Assembly: GCF_019511645.1 (NCBI RefSeq)
Contig: NZ_JAEUAX010000001.1
Coordinates: forward strand, 434,001 to 498,000
Origin: Microbacterium ureisolvens
GTDB taxonomy: Bacteria > Actinomycetota > Actinomycetes > Actinomycetales > Microbacteriaceae
Reading direction: 5' to 3'
DNA: 64,000 bases
Shown: piece by piece, positions 45,290 through 54,562 of the stretch
How the letters are laid out: each line of letters begins with the position of its first letter
How positions within the stretch are numbered: the stretch's first letter is position 1
Made by a program: the position numbers and the translations under genes
The notes under the pieces: model-generated
What the model was told of the DNA's origin: nothing
Database searches by the model: none
Seen by the model: only the letters and a program-made list of their open reading frames with translations

Positions 45290-47458
45290 TCAGCCGGCGA
45301 TGCCCTTGATCACCGGGTGGTGGAAGGTGTCGCCGAAGACGCGCTCGGACGCTCCCTCGCGGTCGAGGTAGGGCGATGCGCCACCATCGATGAACGGCCA
45401 GCCCGCGCCGAGGATGAGGCAGAGGTCGATGTCCTCCACCTCCGGGACCACGCCCTCGTCGAGCATGATCTTGATCTCCTGCGCGAGCCCGTCCTGCACA
45501 CGCCGCAGGATCTCGTCGGGCGAGGCCGGCGACGAGCCCACCGCGGGCTTGAGGACCCTCTCGGCCGCCTTGGTCCAGCCGGTCACGCGGCCGCCCTTGT
45601 CCTTCTCGACGACCTCGGGAAGCTCCGCGAGCGCGTGGAAGTTCTCGTTCGCATAGAACCGCTCGGGGAAGGCGCGCACCATCGTGTCCTGCACGTGCGC
45701 GGCGACCTTCCAGCCGACCAGGTCGATGAGCTGGAACGGCCCCATCGGCAGCCCGAGAGGCGCGAACGCCTTCTCGACGTCGGCGACGGGCGTGCCCTCG
45801 TACACGGCGCGGGCGGCCTCACCCATCACCTTCGCGAGCAGGCGGTTGACCACGAAGCCCGGCGCGTCGGCGGTGAGGACCGCATTCTTGCCGAGGTTCT
45901 TCGCGACGACGAACGCCGTCGAGAGCGCGGCCCCCGAAGTCTCCGGCGTCTTCACAATCTCGATGAGCGGCATGACCGCGACCGGATTGAAGAAGTGGAA
46001 GCCGACCAGCCGCTCGGGGTGGGCGAGCTTCGCGCCGATCTCCTGGACCGACAGCGACGAGGTGTTGGTCGCGAGGATCGCGTCCTCGGCGATGATCTGC
46101 TCGATCTCGCCGAACACCTGCTGCTTGACGCCCACCTCTTCGAAGACGGCCTCGATGACGAAGTCGCAGTCGGCGTAGAGGCTCTTGTCGGTCGTGCCCG
46201 TGACGAGCGCGCGCAGCTTGTTGGCGGTGTCGCCGTCGAGACGGCCCTTGGCCTCGAGCTTGCCGATCTCGTCGTGGATGTACGACACGCCCTTGTCGAC
46301 CCGCGCCTGGTCGAGGTCGGTGATGAGCACCGGCACCTGGAGCTTGCGCACGAAGAGGAGGGCGAACTGGCTCGCCATCAGGCCGGCGCCGATGATGCCG
46401 ACCTTCGTCACCTTCTTCGCGAGCTCCTTGTCGGGAGCGCCGACCGGACGCTTGGCCCGCTTCTGCACCAGATCGAAGGCGTACATGGATGCCGCGAACT
46501 GGTCGCCCGTCGCCAGTTCGGCGAGGGCCTCGTCCTCGCGGGCGAAACCCTCGGCCTTCGTGCCGCTCTTCGCCTTGTCGAGCAGCTCGAGTGCCGCGTA
46601 CGGCGACTTGGGGACCGTCCCGATCTTGGACTCGAGCATGCCGCGAGCCATCTTGATGGCGATCGGCCATTTGGTCAGTCGCTCGATCTTTCCGGGCTCG
46701 TTCTTGCGCTGGACCTTGATCCTCCCGGCGAGCACGGCGTCGGCCCAGGCGAGGGAGTCCTCGAGGTAGTTCGCGGCGGGGAAGATCGCGTCCACGATCC
46801 CGTAGTCGAACGCCTGCTGCGGCTTGAGCATGCGGTTCTGCTTCAGCGGGTTCGAGATGACGACCTCGAGCGCGTTCTCGATACCGATGAGGTTCGGAAG
46901 CAGGTACGCCCCGCCCCATCCCGGGATGATGCCGAGGAACACCTCGGGCAGCGCGATGGCGGCGGCCGAGGCATCCACCGTCCGATACGTCGAGTTGAGC
47001 GCGATCTCGAGGCCGCCGCCGAGAGCGAGGCCGTTCACGAAGGCGAACGACGGCACGCCGAGTTCGGAGAGCTGACCGAACACCTTGTGGCCGAGCTGCG
47101 CGATCAGTCGCGCATTCTCCTTGGAGCCGAGCTTGCCGATGTCGGAGAGGTCGGCACCGGCCGCGAGAATGTACTGCTTGCCGGTGATCCCGACAGCGTG
47201 GATCTCACCCGCGGCCGCCCGTGCCTTCAGCGCGTCGAGCGTCTCGCCGAGCTGCAGCATCGTGGCGGGGCCCAGCGTGTTCGGGCGGGTGTGGTCGCGA
47301 CCGTTGTCGAGCGTGATGAGGGCCATCACCTTGCCGGAGGGGAGACGGATGTCGCGCACCCGGGAGTGCGTGATCACCTCGTCGTCCAGCGCGGCACGGA
47401 GCGGGGAGAAGTCGATGTCGTCGTACTGTCCGCGAGCAGTGGTCATCGTGTCGGTCAC
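45290..47458 (-). CDS. Multifunctional enoyl-CoA hydratase/3-hydroxyacyl-CoA dehydrogenase (FadB/FadJ-like)
   Basis: A 722-residue beta-oxidation enzyme. The N-terminal crotonase domain (about 1-330) has the oxyanion loop in NGLALGGGLEIAL (near 125) and FLGIIPGWGG (near 155). The NAD domain starts with VGIIGAGLMASQFA (near 358) and the dehydrogenase part contains HFFNPVAVMPLIEI. GTG 47458 overlaps the thiolase stop (GTGA), so the two are translationally coupled; an ATG four codons later is possible. Together with the thiolase it turns enoyl-CoA into acetyl-CoA plus shortened acyl-CoA. Confidence 0.93.
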   Translation of the reverse strand: MTDTMTTARGQYDDIDFSPLRAALDDEVITHSRVRDIRLPSGKVMALITLDNGRDHTRPNTLGPATMLQLGETLDALKARAAAGEIHAVGITGKQYILAAGADLSDIGKLGSKENARLIAQLGHKVFGQLSELGVPSFAFVNGLALGGGLEIALNSTYRTVDASAAAIALPEVFLGIIPGWGGAYLLPNLIGIENALEVVISNPLKQNRMLKPQQAFDYGIVDAIFPAANYLEDSLAWADAVLAGRIKVQRKNEPGKIERLTKWPIAIKMARGMLESKIGTVPKSPYAALELLDKAKSGTKAEGFAREDEALAELATGDQFAASMYAFDLVQKRAKRPVGAPDKELAKKVTKVGIIGAGLMASQFALLFVRKLQVPVLITDLDQARVDKGVSYIHDEIGKLEAKGRLDGDTANKLRALVTGTTDKSLYADCDFVIEAVFEEVGVKQQVFGEIEQIIAEDAILATNTSSLSVQEIGAKLAHPERLVGFHFFNPVAVMPLIEIVKTPETSGAALSTAFVVAKNLGKNAVLTADAPGFVVNRLLAKVMGEAARAVYEGTPVADVEKAFAPLGLPMGPFQLIDLVGWKVAAHVQDTMVRAFPERFYANENFHALAELPEVVEKDKGGRVTGWTKAAERVLKPAVGSSPASPDEILRRVQDGLAQEIKIMLDEGVVPEVEDIDLCLILGAGWPFIDGGASPYLDREGASERVFGDTFHHPVIKGIAG

Positions 47459-48660
47459 TTCCGCTTCTTTCCGTCGAAGTAGGGGTTCTCCCAGATGACC
47501 GAGCCGCCCTGGCCGAGGCCCACGCACATGGCGGTGAGGCCGTAGCGGACGTCGGGGCGCTCGGCGAAGTGCGCCGCCAGCTGGATCATCAGGCGGACGC
47601 CGGAGGCGGCGAGCGGGTGGCCGAAGGCGATCGCTCCTCCCCACGGGTTCACCCGCGGGTCGTCGTCGGCGATCCCGAAGTGGTCGAGCAGCGAGATGAC
47701 CTGGATCGCGAACGCCTCGTTGAGCTCGAACAGCCCGATGTCGTCGATCTTCAGGCCGGCCTTCTTCAGCGCCTTCTCGGTCGACGGGATGGGGCCGATG
47801 CCCATGATCTCGGGCTGCACGCCCGCGAAGGCGAACGAGACGAGCTTCATCTTGGGCGTGAGGCCGAGCTCCTTCACCGCACCGCCGCCGGCGAGCAGTG
47901 ACATCGTCGCGCCGTCGGTGAGCGGCGACGAGGTGCCGGCCGTCACCCGGCCGTGCGGACGGAACGGCGTCTTGAGGTTCGCGAGGTCCTCCATCGTGGT
48001 CTGCGGGCGGCGGCCCTCGTCCTCGGTGGCGAGTCCCCACGAGCCGTCGGCGTCCTTGATCGCCACCGGCACCAGGTCGGACTGGATCTTGCCCGCGTCG
48101 TACGCCGCCTGCACCTTGTGCTGGCTGAGCATCCCGTAGCGATCGGAACGCTCCTTGGTCAGGTGCGGGAACCGGTCGAAGATGCGCTCCGCGGTCACGC
48201 CCATGTTCAGGGCACCGGGGTCGACCATCTTCTCCGCGACGAAGCGCGGGTTGGGGTCGGCGTTGCCGCCGATCGGGTGGTGGCCCATGTGCTCGACGCC
48301 GCCCGCGAGGGCCACGTCGTACATGCCGACGCCGATGGAGGCGGCCATGGTGGTGACGCTCGTCATCGCGCCCGCGCACATGCGGTCGATCGCGAACCCC
48401 GGAACCGTCTGGGGAAGCCCTGCGAGGATCGCGACGCTGCGGCCGAGGGTCAGTCCCTGGTCGCCGGTCTGGCTGGTCGCGGCGATGGCGACGTCGTCGA
48501 TGCGGTCCTTGGGAACGCCGGGATTGCGCTCCATCAGTCCGATCGTCGCCTTGACGGCGAGGTCGTCCGCGCGGGTGTTCCAGTACATGCCTTTCTCGCC
48601 GGCGCGCCCGAACGGGGTGCGCATTCCATCGACGAAGAAGACGTCCGAAATCTCGGCCAC
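47455..48660 (-). CDS. fadA: Acetyl-CoA C-acyltransferase (thiolase)
   Basis: A 401-residue thiolase. The nucleophilic cysteine is in DRMCAGAM (near residue 93; most thiolases have NRFCSSG), the second histidine is in NEAFA (near 310), and GHPLAASG and CVGLGQG supply the other catalytic residues. GTG 48660 has GGAGG a few bases upstream. First gene of a two-gene operon with the FadB-like enzyme. Confidence 0.94.
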   Translation of the reverse strand: MAEISDVFFVDGMRTPFGRAGEKGMYWNTRADDLAVKATIGLMERNPGVPKDRIDDVAIAATSQTGDQGLTLGRSVAILAGLPQTVPGFAIDRMCAGAMTSVTTMAASIGVGMYDVALAGGVEHMGHHPIGGNADPNPRFVAEKMVDPGALNMGVTAERIFDRFPHLTKERSDRYGMLSQHKVQAAYDAGKIQSDLVPVAIKDADGSWGLATEDEGRRPQTTMEDLANLKTPFRPHGRVTAGTSSPLTDGATMSLLAGGGAVKELGLTPKMKLVSFAFAGVQPEIMGIGPIPSTEKALKKAGLKIDDIGLFELNEAFAIQVISLLDHFGIADDDPRVNPWGGAIAFGHPLAASGVRLMIQLAAHFAERPDVRYGLTAMCVGLGQGGSVIWENPYFDGKKRK

Positions 48661-48732
48661 TCTGCCTCCAAAAGTAGGGATGTCGCCAGCCTAGGAGGGC
48701 GTCTGGAGCGGTCGGAATCGAGTGGGGGAAAC

Positions 48733-49932
48733 CTACGAAGCCGTTTCCGACGCCTCCGACGCATCTTGCACGGATCCCACAAAGGCATCGGCGATCACCT
48801 GTGAGGTCTGCGCAACCTGCCAGGGACGCGCGCCCAACGCCGACAGCGCTTCGCCGACGGATGCCGCGGTCACGGGCTCCGGGGGAGACCAGGCGACGCG
48901 GCGCAGCAGCTCGGGCGTGAGCAGGTTCTCGGTCGGCATGTGGAGCTCTTCGGCGCGCTGCTCCACGACAGGGCGCGCGGCCTTGAGACGGGCGTCCGCC
49001 TCCGGGTTCCGATCGGCCCACGCGCGCGGCGGCGGCAGCGTGTCGCCGCCGGTCGCACGCTCCAGAGGCAGCTGCGTGACGGCGCGTCCGGCCTCGATCG
49101 CCGCCCACCACCGGTCGAGCTGCGACCGGCTCGCGCGACCGGTGAACTCCTTGACCGCCGCGAGGGCGCTCTTCGACTTGGGGTCGGCCAGGACCGCGGC
49201 GACCAGAGCGCGGTCGGGGACGAGGCGCCCCGGGGCGACGTCCTCCTCGCGCGCGTACTCCTCGCGGGCGGTCCACAGTTCCCGGGCGACAGCCAGGGCT
49301 TTGCGGCCACGCACGGTGTGCAGACCCGACAGGCGTCGCCAGGGCTCCTCCCGGGGAGGCTTGGGCTCGCGTTCGAGCACGGCGCGGAATTCCTCGGCGG
49401 CGAACTCGGTCTTCCCTTGCTCCGCCAGCTCTGCGACAAGCTTGTCGCGCACGTCGACGAGGTGCTCGACGTCGAGTGCCGCGTACTCGAGCCAGGACTG
49501 GGGGAGAGGACGGATGGACCAATCCGACGCGGAGTGGGCCTTGGCGAGCGTGATGCCCAGTGTGTCCTCGACGACGGCTCCGAGACCCACTCGCTCATGA
49601 CCGAGGAGGCGCGCGGCGAGCTCGGTGTCGAAGATGGAGGCCGGCTCGAGCCCGATCTCGCGCAACGACGGCAGGTCCTGGCTCGCGGCGTGCAGCACCC
49701 ACTCCTCGGCGCCGATCGCGTCCTCGAGGGACCTGAAGTCGCCGATCGGCGGAGGATCGAAGAGGAACACGCCCGCGCCACGCCGGTACACCTGCACCAG
49801 GTACGCGCGCTGCGAGTAGCGGAACCCCGAGGCGCGCTCGACGTCGACGGCGACGGGACCCTCGCCGTCTGCCAGACGCCGTGCGGCCTCTCCGACGCGC
49901 GCGACCTCGTCGATCACGTCGTATTCAGCCAC
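48733..49932 (-). CDS. rnd: Ribonuclease D-like exonuclease with HRDC domain
   Basis: A 399-residue DEDD-type 3'-5' exoribonuclease. Acidic residues are seen in VAVDVERAS (near 28), AASQDLPSL (near 83) and the YAALDVEHLVDV motif (near 170). An HRDC domain follows at about 210-290. It would trim tRNA or other stable RNA. The start overlaps the end of the DUF3000 gene by 8 bases, so the two are co-transcribed. Confidence 0.93.
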   Translation of the reverse strand: MAEYDVIDEVARVGEAARRLADGEGPVAVDVERASGFRYSQRAYLVQVYRRGAGVFLFDPPPIGDFRSLEDAIGAEEWVLHAASQDLPSLREIGLEPASIFDTELAARLLGHERVGLGAVVEDTLGITLAKAHSASDWSIRPLPQSWLEYAALDVEHLVDVRDKLVAELAEQGKTEFAAEEFRAVLEREPKPPREEPWRRLSGLHTVRGRKALAVARELWTAREEYAREEDVAPGRLVPDRALVAAVLADPKSKSALAAVKEFTGRASRSQLDRWWAAIEAGRAVTQLPLERATGGDTLPPPRAWADRNPEADARLKAARPVVEQRAEELHMPTENLLTPELLRRVAWSPPEPVTAASVGEALSALGARPWQVAQTSQVIADAFVGSVQDASEASETAS

Positions 49933-50515
49933 GTGGCGACCTGTGCGAACCGAGCATCGCGATCCCTTCCGAGCCGGGCGGGAGCCCAGCCAGCATGCAT
50001 ACCAACTCCGCCCATGCTTCCACGTGCGGAGCGATCCTGCCCTCCGGGGTCCAGGACGCGCGCAGTTCTATCTGCGCACCGTCGCCCTCTGCGGCCAGCG
50101 CACCGAACCCCTTGGAAAGCGTCTTCGTCGCTGTTCCGGATGCCGAGTGATAGGCGGCACGGCGTGAGTCGAGCGCATCGGTGAGCCAGGTCCACGCGAC
50201 GTCCGCGAGCAGCGGATCCACACCGATCTCGGGTTCGAGCGGAGCCTGCGCGAAGCACACGATCCGCCAGGGGCCGTTCCACGGCGCCGGCTCCTCCGGA
50301 TCGTGCAGGAGGACCAGCCGCCCCGTACCGTACGGCGAGTCCGTCGCGGCGGGCCCGGGACGCACGTCGCCCGCGATCGCGAACGCGTTCGGTGCGAGAC
50401 CCTGTGGCGCGGCGATCTCGCGGACCGTGAGGTCGTCGCGGAAGGAGATCGCGCGCACCTCGTCGGCGGCCTGCTCGAAAGAGCCCGGTGCCGCCGGGGG
50501 ACGCTGCTCAGTCAC
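49925..50515 (-). CDS. DUF3000 protein
   Basis: A 196-residue protein conserved in actinobacteria upstream of the RNase D gene; function unknown. It is soluble and has no recognisable catalytic motif. GTG 50515 is placed exactly six bases after a minus-strand TAGTCT, implying a leaderless message. Divergent from the hydrolase gene, with overlapping -10 elements. Confidence 0.88.
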   Translation of the reverse strand: MTEQRPPAAPGSFEQAADEVRAISFRDDLTVREIAAPQGLAPNAFAIAGDVRPGPAATDSPYGTGRLVLLHDPEEPAPWNGPWRIVCFAQAPLEPEIGVDPLLADVAWTWLTDALDSRRAAYHSASGTATKTLSKGFGALAAEGDGAQIELRASWTPEGRIAPHVEAWAELVCMLAGLPPGSEGIAMLGSHRSPRG

Positions 50516-50521
50516 GCGGAC

Positions 50522-50531
50522 AGACTAGGCT
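50522..50531. promoter_or_regulatory. Overlapping divergent -10 elements
   Basis: AGACTAGGCT contains TAGTCT on minus (50522-50527) for the DUF3000 gene and TAGGCT on plus (50526-50531) for the hydrolase gene. Only one polymerase could occupy the site at a time. Confidence 0.55.
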
Positions 50532-50540
50532 GATGCCTCG

Positions 50541-51794
50541 ATGGTCGCCTCCAGGCGCGCCGCATGGGACGGCGCACGCAGTTACCCGGGAGGGCCGAAG
50601 GCTCCCACTCCTCGCCGCAGGCGCAGGACGCCCGCCCTCGTCGCCGGTGTGAAGGCCGCGCTCACGGTGCTGAGCGTGGCGCTGGCCGGTGTGCTCGGCG
50701 CTCTCGCGGCGGGCTCCGTGGTGATGGCCCGGAAAGTCGTCACTCCCGCGCGCCGGCAGGCCGACACCCGCATCCTCGCGCTCGACACGGCCGCCCAGAC
50801 GATCACCCTGTCCCGCACGGCCGACACGGAGCTCCCCGGACGCTACGGGCTGTTCACCTCGGGCACCTCCGACTACATCAAGCTCGGCTCCGTGCTCTCC
50901 GAGGACGCCTCGAGCGTCAAACGCAAGCTCCTGACCCATATCTCCGCCGACGCCCGCCTCGCCCCCGAGGCGGCGTTCAGCGGCTGGTACTACGACCACC
51001 CCGAGCAGCTGCATCTGCCGTTCACCCCGGAGCTCATCGGCTCCACGGTGGGCCCGTGCCCGGCGTGGCAGTTCCCGGCAGGCGATGGAGACACCTGGGT
51101 CATCCAGGTGCACGGGCGCGGCACCACACGGGCCGAGTGCCTGCGGGCGGTGCCGGTCTTCCATGCGCTCGGCATCACCTCGCTCGTCGTGTCGTACCGC
51201 AACGACGGCGAGGCGCCCCGCAGCCGGAACGGCACGTACGCGCTCGGGGCCACTGAGTGGCGCGACGTCGACGCGGCGGTCGGATTCGCGCGGCGACGCG
51301 GCGCACGCCGGATCATCGTCATGGGCTGGTCCATGGGTGGCGCGATCGCCCTGCAGCTCGCGCTCAACTCTGCGCACGGCGATGTCATCGCAGGTCTCAT
51401 CCTGGAGTCGCCGGTCGTCGACTGGCGGATCGTGCTCGACTTCCAGGCGCGGGTGGAGCGCGTCCCGGGCCCCGTCAGCCGCCTCGCGATCGAGGCGCTC
51501 CAGGCCGAATGGGCGTCGCCGCTCACCCGCACCGGCGCCGCCATCCGCCTCGATCGGCTCGATGTCGTCGCGCGGGCCGCGGAGCTGCGGCATCCGATCC
51601 TCATCCTCCACAGCGACGACGACGGATTCGTGCCGTCGGACGCGTCCCACGACCTCGTCGCCGCCCGTCCGGATCTCGTCGAGATGCAGGTGTTCGAGGT
51701 CGCTCGGCACACCAAGCTCTGGAACTACGACCAGGAGCGCTGGACCGCCAGCATCGGCACGTGGCTCGCCGCCCACGGGATCGTCGCGGACTGA
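50541..51794 (+). CDS. Membrane-anchored alpha/beta hydrolase
   Basis: A 417-residue protein with a basic N-terminus and one transmembrane helix (about 34-62), then an alpha/beta hydrolase fold. The nucleophile elbow is GWSMGG (serine near residue 270), the aspartate is in HSDDDGFVP (near 357) and the histidine in ARHTKLWNY (near 393). It probably acts outside the membrane on an ester or peptide; substrate unknown. ATG 50541 lies nine bases after the -10 element. Confidence 0.85.
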   Translation: MVASRRAAWDGARSYPGGPKAPTPRRRRRTPALVAGVKAALTVLSVALAGVLGALAAGSVVMARKVVTPARRQADTRILALDTAAQTITLSRTADTELPGRYGLFTSGTSDYIKLGSVLSEDASSVKRKLLTHISADARLAPEAAFSGWYYDHPEQLHLPFTPELIGSTVGPCPAWQFPAGDGDTWVIQVHGRGTTRAECLRAVPVFHALGITSLVVSYRNDGEAPRSRNGTYALGATEWRDVDAAVGFARRRGARRIIVMGWSMGGAIALQLALNSAHGDVIAGLILESPVVDWRIVLDFQARVERVPGPVSRLAIEALQAEWASPLTRTGAAIRLDRLDVVARAAELRHPILILHSDDDGFVPSDASHDLVAARPDLVEMQVFEVARHTKLWNYDQERWTASIGTWLAAHGIVAD

Positions 51795-51810
51795 CCCGAC
51801 CTGTCCGGCG

Positions 51811-52260
51811 TCAGAGCGCCGACTTGGCGCGCACCTGACGCTGGGCACGCAGGAGCATTCCGGTCATTCCGGAGATGCGCAGTGGCGACACCACTCGCGT
51901 GAGGCCCAGGGTCTGCGGGAAGTCGCCCGGCACCGCCAGCACCTCGGCCGCCGAGAGGCCGGTGAGGCCCTGCGCCAGGATGCTCGCGAACCCCCGGGTC
52001 GTCGGCGCTTCGGGAGGAGCCGTCGCGTGCATCGCGACGGCTCCGTCAGCATCGACGTCGACGACGATGAAGACGGGCGACTGGCATTCGACCACGCGCT
52101 CGTACAGCTCGGGGTGCCCCTCATACTCCGGGGGCATCGCCGGAAGCTCGTAGGAGTACTCCAGCAGCAGCTGCAGCCGATCGGGTTCCGGCAGCTCGAG
52201 GAACTCGTCGCGGATCTCGGCGAGACGGTCGGGCAGGACGGCTTCGGTCATCTCCGCCAT
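51811..52260 (-). CDS. sufE: SufE-family sulfur acceptor
   Basis: A 149-residue SufE-type protein. The sulfur-accepting cysteine is in VVECQSPVFI (near residue 60), where the family has GCQS. It should accept persulfide sulfur from a cysteine desulfurase (SufS) for Fe-S assembly. No suf gene is adjacent; instead it lies 25 bases after a rhodanese, with which it may share transcription. The ATG at 52260 is preferred to one three codons later. Confidence 0.9.
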   Translation of the reverse strand: MAEMTEAVLPDRLAEIRDEFLELPEPDRLQLLLEYSYELPAMPPEYEGHPELYERVVECQSPVFIVVDVDADGAVAMHATAPPEAPTTRGFASILAQGLTGLSAAEVLAVPGDFPQTLGLTRVVSPLRISGMTGMLLRAQRQVRAKSAL

Positions 52261-52285
52261 CTTCCCATGACACGGATGCTGCGGC

Positions 52286-53191
52286 TCAGCGTGCCGGGGC
52301 TTCTCCGGGCTCCGCACCCGCCACGATGGGCACGCGCACGGCGCTGCCCCACTCGGTCCACGACCCGTCGTAGTTGCGGACGTCCTCGAAGCCCAGGAGG
52401 TGCTTCAGCACGAACCACGTGTGGCTCGACCGCTCGCCGATGCGGCAGTAGGCGACGATCGCGTCGCCGTCTTCGAGCCCGACCTCGCCTCTGTAGATCG
52501 CGTCCAGCTCGGCGCGGGGCTTGAAGCCGCCGTCCTCGGCGACGGCGCGCGCCCACGGCACGCTCTGTGCGGACGGGATGTGCCCGCCGCGCAGCGCGCC
52601 CTCTTCCGGGTACGCCGGCGCGGATGTTCGGGATCCGTCGTACTCCTCGGGGGAACGCACGTCGATGAGAGGCCCCTTGCCGAGGTGCGCCAGCACGTCA
52701 TCCTTGTAGGCGCGCAGCACGGAGTCGTCGCGCTCGACCACCGGGTACTCGGTCGGCGCCGGGGTCGAGGCATCCGTCGTGATCGGTCGTCCTTCCGCGA
52801 TCCACTTGTCTCGCCCGCCGTCGAGGAGGCGGACATCCTCGTGCCCGAACAGCGAGAACACCCACAGCGCGTACGCGGCCCACCAGTTGTTCTTGTCGCC
52901 GTAGATCACCACGGTGTCGTCGCGGGAGATTCCCTTGCGGCTCAGAAGCTCGGCGAATCCCTCGCCGTCGACGTAGTCGCGCACGACGGGATCGTTGAGC
53001 TCGGTGTGCCAGTCGACCTTCACCGCGCCGGGGATGTGGCCTGTCTCGTACAGGAGCACATCCTCGTCGGACTCGACCACGACCAGGCCCGGCTCGCCCA
53101 GGTGCGCCTCGAGCCAGTCGCCCGTCACGAGCCGCCCCGGCTCGGAGTACTCGGCGAACTTCTCGGACGACGTGTCGGTCTCGACGGTCAT
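52286..53191 (-). CDS. sseA: Thiosulfate sulfurtransferase, two-domain rhodanese
   Basis: A 301-residue protein with two rhodanese domains. The catalytic cysteine is in [17 protein letters not shown] (near residue 249); the N-terminal domain has [18 protein letters not shown], in which the cysteine is replaced, as usual for the inactive half. ATG 53191 has AGGAG eight bases upstream. Its proximity to sufE suggests a shared sulfur-transfer role. Confidence 0.93.
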   Translation of the reverse strand: MTVETDTSSEKFAEYSEPGRLVTGDWLEAHLGEPGLVVVESDEDVLLYETGHIPGAVKVDWHTELNDPVVRDYVDGEGFAELLSRKGISRDDTVVIYGDKNNWWAAYALWVFSLFGHEDVRLLDGGRDKWIAEGRPITTDASTPAPTEYPVVERDDSVLRAYKDDVLAHLGKGPLIDVRSPEEYDGSRTSAPAYPEEGALRGGHIPSAQSVPWARAVAEDGGFKPRAELDAIYRGEVGLEDGDAIVAYCRIGERSSHTWFVLKHLLGFEDVRNYDGSWTEWGSAVRVPIVAGAEPGEAPAR

Positions 53192-53351
53192 GGCATCTCC
53201 TGGATTCGGGTGCGAGTTCGGCGGCTGTCATCCGCCGTCAAGCGAGGGCGGGCGCGCACGGCTGACGGTTAGGGTTGAACCGTCGCCTCCGACCCTAGAT
53301 TCCCGGGCGGGGCCGCACAGCCCCTCTGTAAGACTCCGACACAGGATCCGC

Positions 53352-54380
53352 ATGACCGTCTCCGCCACCCGCACCGGCGTCGTCCACCTCGCGGAGCGCG
53401 CTCCGCAGCTCGCCGGCGCCGAGATGGTCGCCGCGCTGGTCCCGCCGCCCCAGTTCGCCGACGCGACGTTCGACACGTATCGCGCCGACCCGGCCTACCC
53501 GTCGCAGCAGCAGGCCAAGGATCTGCTCCAGGCGTTCTCGGGCGCCGCGGCACCCCTCAAGGGCGGGCTGTTCCGTCGCGCCAAGCGCCCGGAGCTGAAG
53601 CCCGGTATCTACCTCGACGGCGGCTTCGGCGTCGGCAAGACCCATCTGCTCGCCTCGGTGTACCACGCGATGCCGGCGCGCAGGAAGTATTTCGGATCCT
53701 TCATCGAGTACACGGCGCTCGTGGGCGCTCTCGGCTATCAGAACACCGTCGAGCTGTTCCGCGGCGCGGATCTGCTCTGCATCGACGAGTTCGAGCTCGA
53801 CGACCCTGGCGACACCATGGTGATGACGCGGCTGCTGGGCGAGCTGGTGACCTCCGGGACACGGCTGGCCGCGACATCCAACACCCCTCCCAACGCCCTC
53901 GGCGAGGGCCGCTTCGCGGCACAGGACTTCCTCCGCGAGATCCACGCCATGGCCTCGAGCTTCCAGACCATCCGCATCGACGGCACCGACTTCCGCCACC
54001 GCGCGGTCGACGGACACGCCGTCGTGCTCGACGAGCCGCAGTATGAGGCGGCGATCGCGGATGCTGCCGCGACGGGGCTCGCGTCGGACGACACGTTCGA
54101 CGCACTCATCGCCCACCTCGCGCACGTGCATCCGTCGCGCTACATCCGCCTCATCGAGGGGCTGGCGGTCGTGGGACTTCGGGATGTGGCCCCTTTCACC
54201 GACCAATCGGCGGCGCTGAGATTCGTCGCGTTCATCGACCGCGTCTACGACGCAGAGCTTCCGATCCGCGCGACCGGGACCTCGCTCGACCTCGTGTTCC
54301 CGGAGGAGATGCTCGCCGGCGGCTACCGCAAGAAGTACCTGCGCGCGATCTCGCGGCTGGTCGCGTCGACCCTGGCGTGA
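53352..54380 (+). CDS. zapE: ZapE/AFG1-like ATPase
   Basis: A 342-residue AFG1-family ATPase. Walker A is DGGFGVGKTHLL (near residue 92) and Walker B is LLCIDEFELDDPGD (near 138). Bacterial homologues are named ZapE and affect Z-ring stability or protein quality control. ATG 53352 has AGGA six bases upstream; the gene is divergent from the rhodanese across 160 bases. Confidence 0.92.
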   Translation: MTVSATRTGVVHLAERAPQLAGAEMVAALVPPPQFADATFDTYRADPAYPSQQQAKDLLQAFSGAAAPLKGGLFRRAKRPELKPGIYLDGGFGVGKTHLLASVYHAMPARRKYFGSFIEYTALVGALGYQNTVELFRGADLLCIDEFELDDPGDTMVMTRLLGELVTSGTRLAATSNTPPNALGEGRFAAQDFLREIHAMASSFQTIRIDGTDFRHRAVDGHAVVLDEPQYEAAIADAAATGLASDDTFDALIAHLAHVHPSRYIRLIEGLAVVGLRDVAPFTDQSAALRFVAFIDRVYDAELPIRATGTSLDLVFPEEMLAGGYRKKYLRAISRLVASTLA

Positions 54381-54426
54381 CACCGCGCGGCGTCACCGCC
54401 GATTCGCGGCCAGCATTCGGCGCGCC

Positions 54427-54473
54427 GAAACACGATGTTTACGTGCGCACCCCTTGCGTAACGTTCGGGAAAC
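54427..54473 (+). promoter_or_regulatory. GlnR-like boxes upstream of amt
   Basis: GTAAC-n6-GAAAC (54458-54473) matches the first half of the GlnR consensus perfectly, and a second pair GAAAC-n6-TTTAC lies at 54427-54442. The distance to the likely -10 (TATACC, 54528-54533) is about 55 bases, a normal position for an activator. The -35 region is poor, as expected of an activated promoter. Confidence 0.6.
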
Positions 54474-54562
54474 ACGGCCTGTCCGCCCGCCGAAACGGAC
54501 GGTCGCCACACTGAGGGAACCCGACGCTATACCTGCGTCCCTGCAGAGAGGTTCTCTTCGAG

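Noticed and set aside
47459..49522. Upstream extension of the FadB-like frame giving a 1410-residue product
   Set aside because: The extra part is a shifted shadow of the thiolase and RNase D genes; the GTGA junction at 47455-47458 marks the start.
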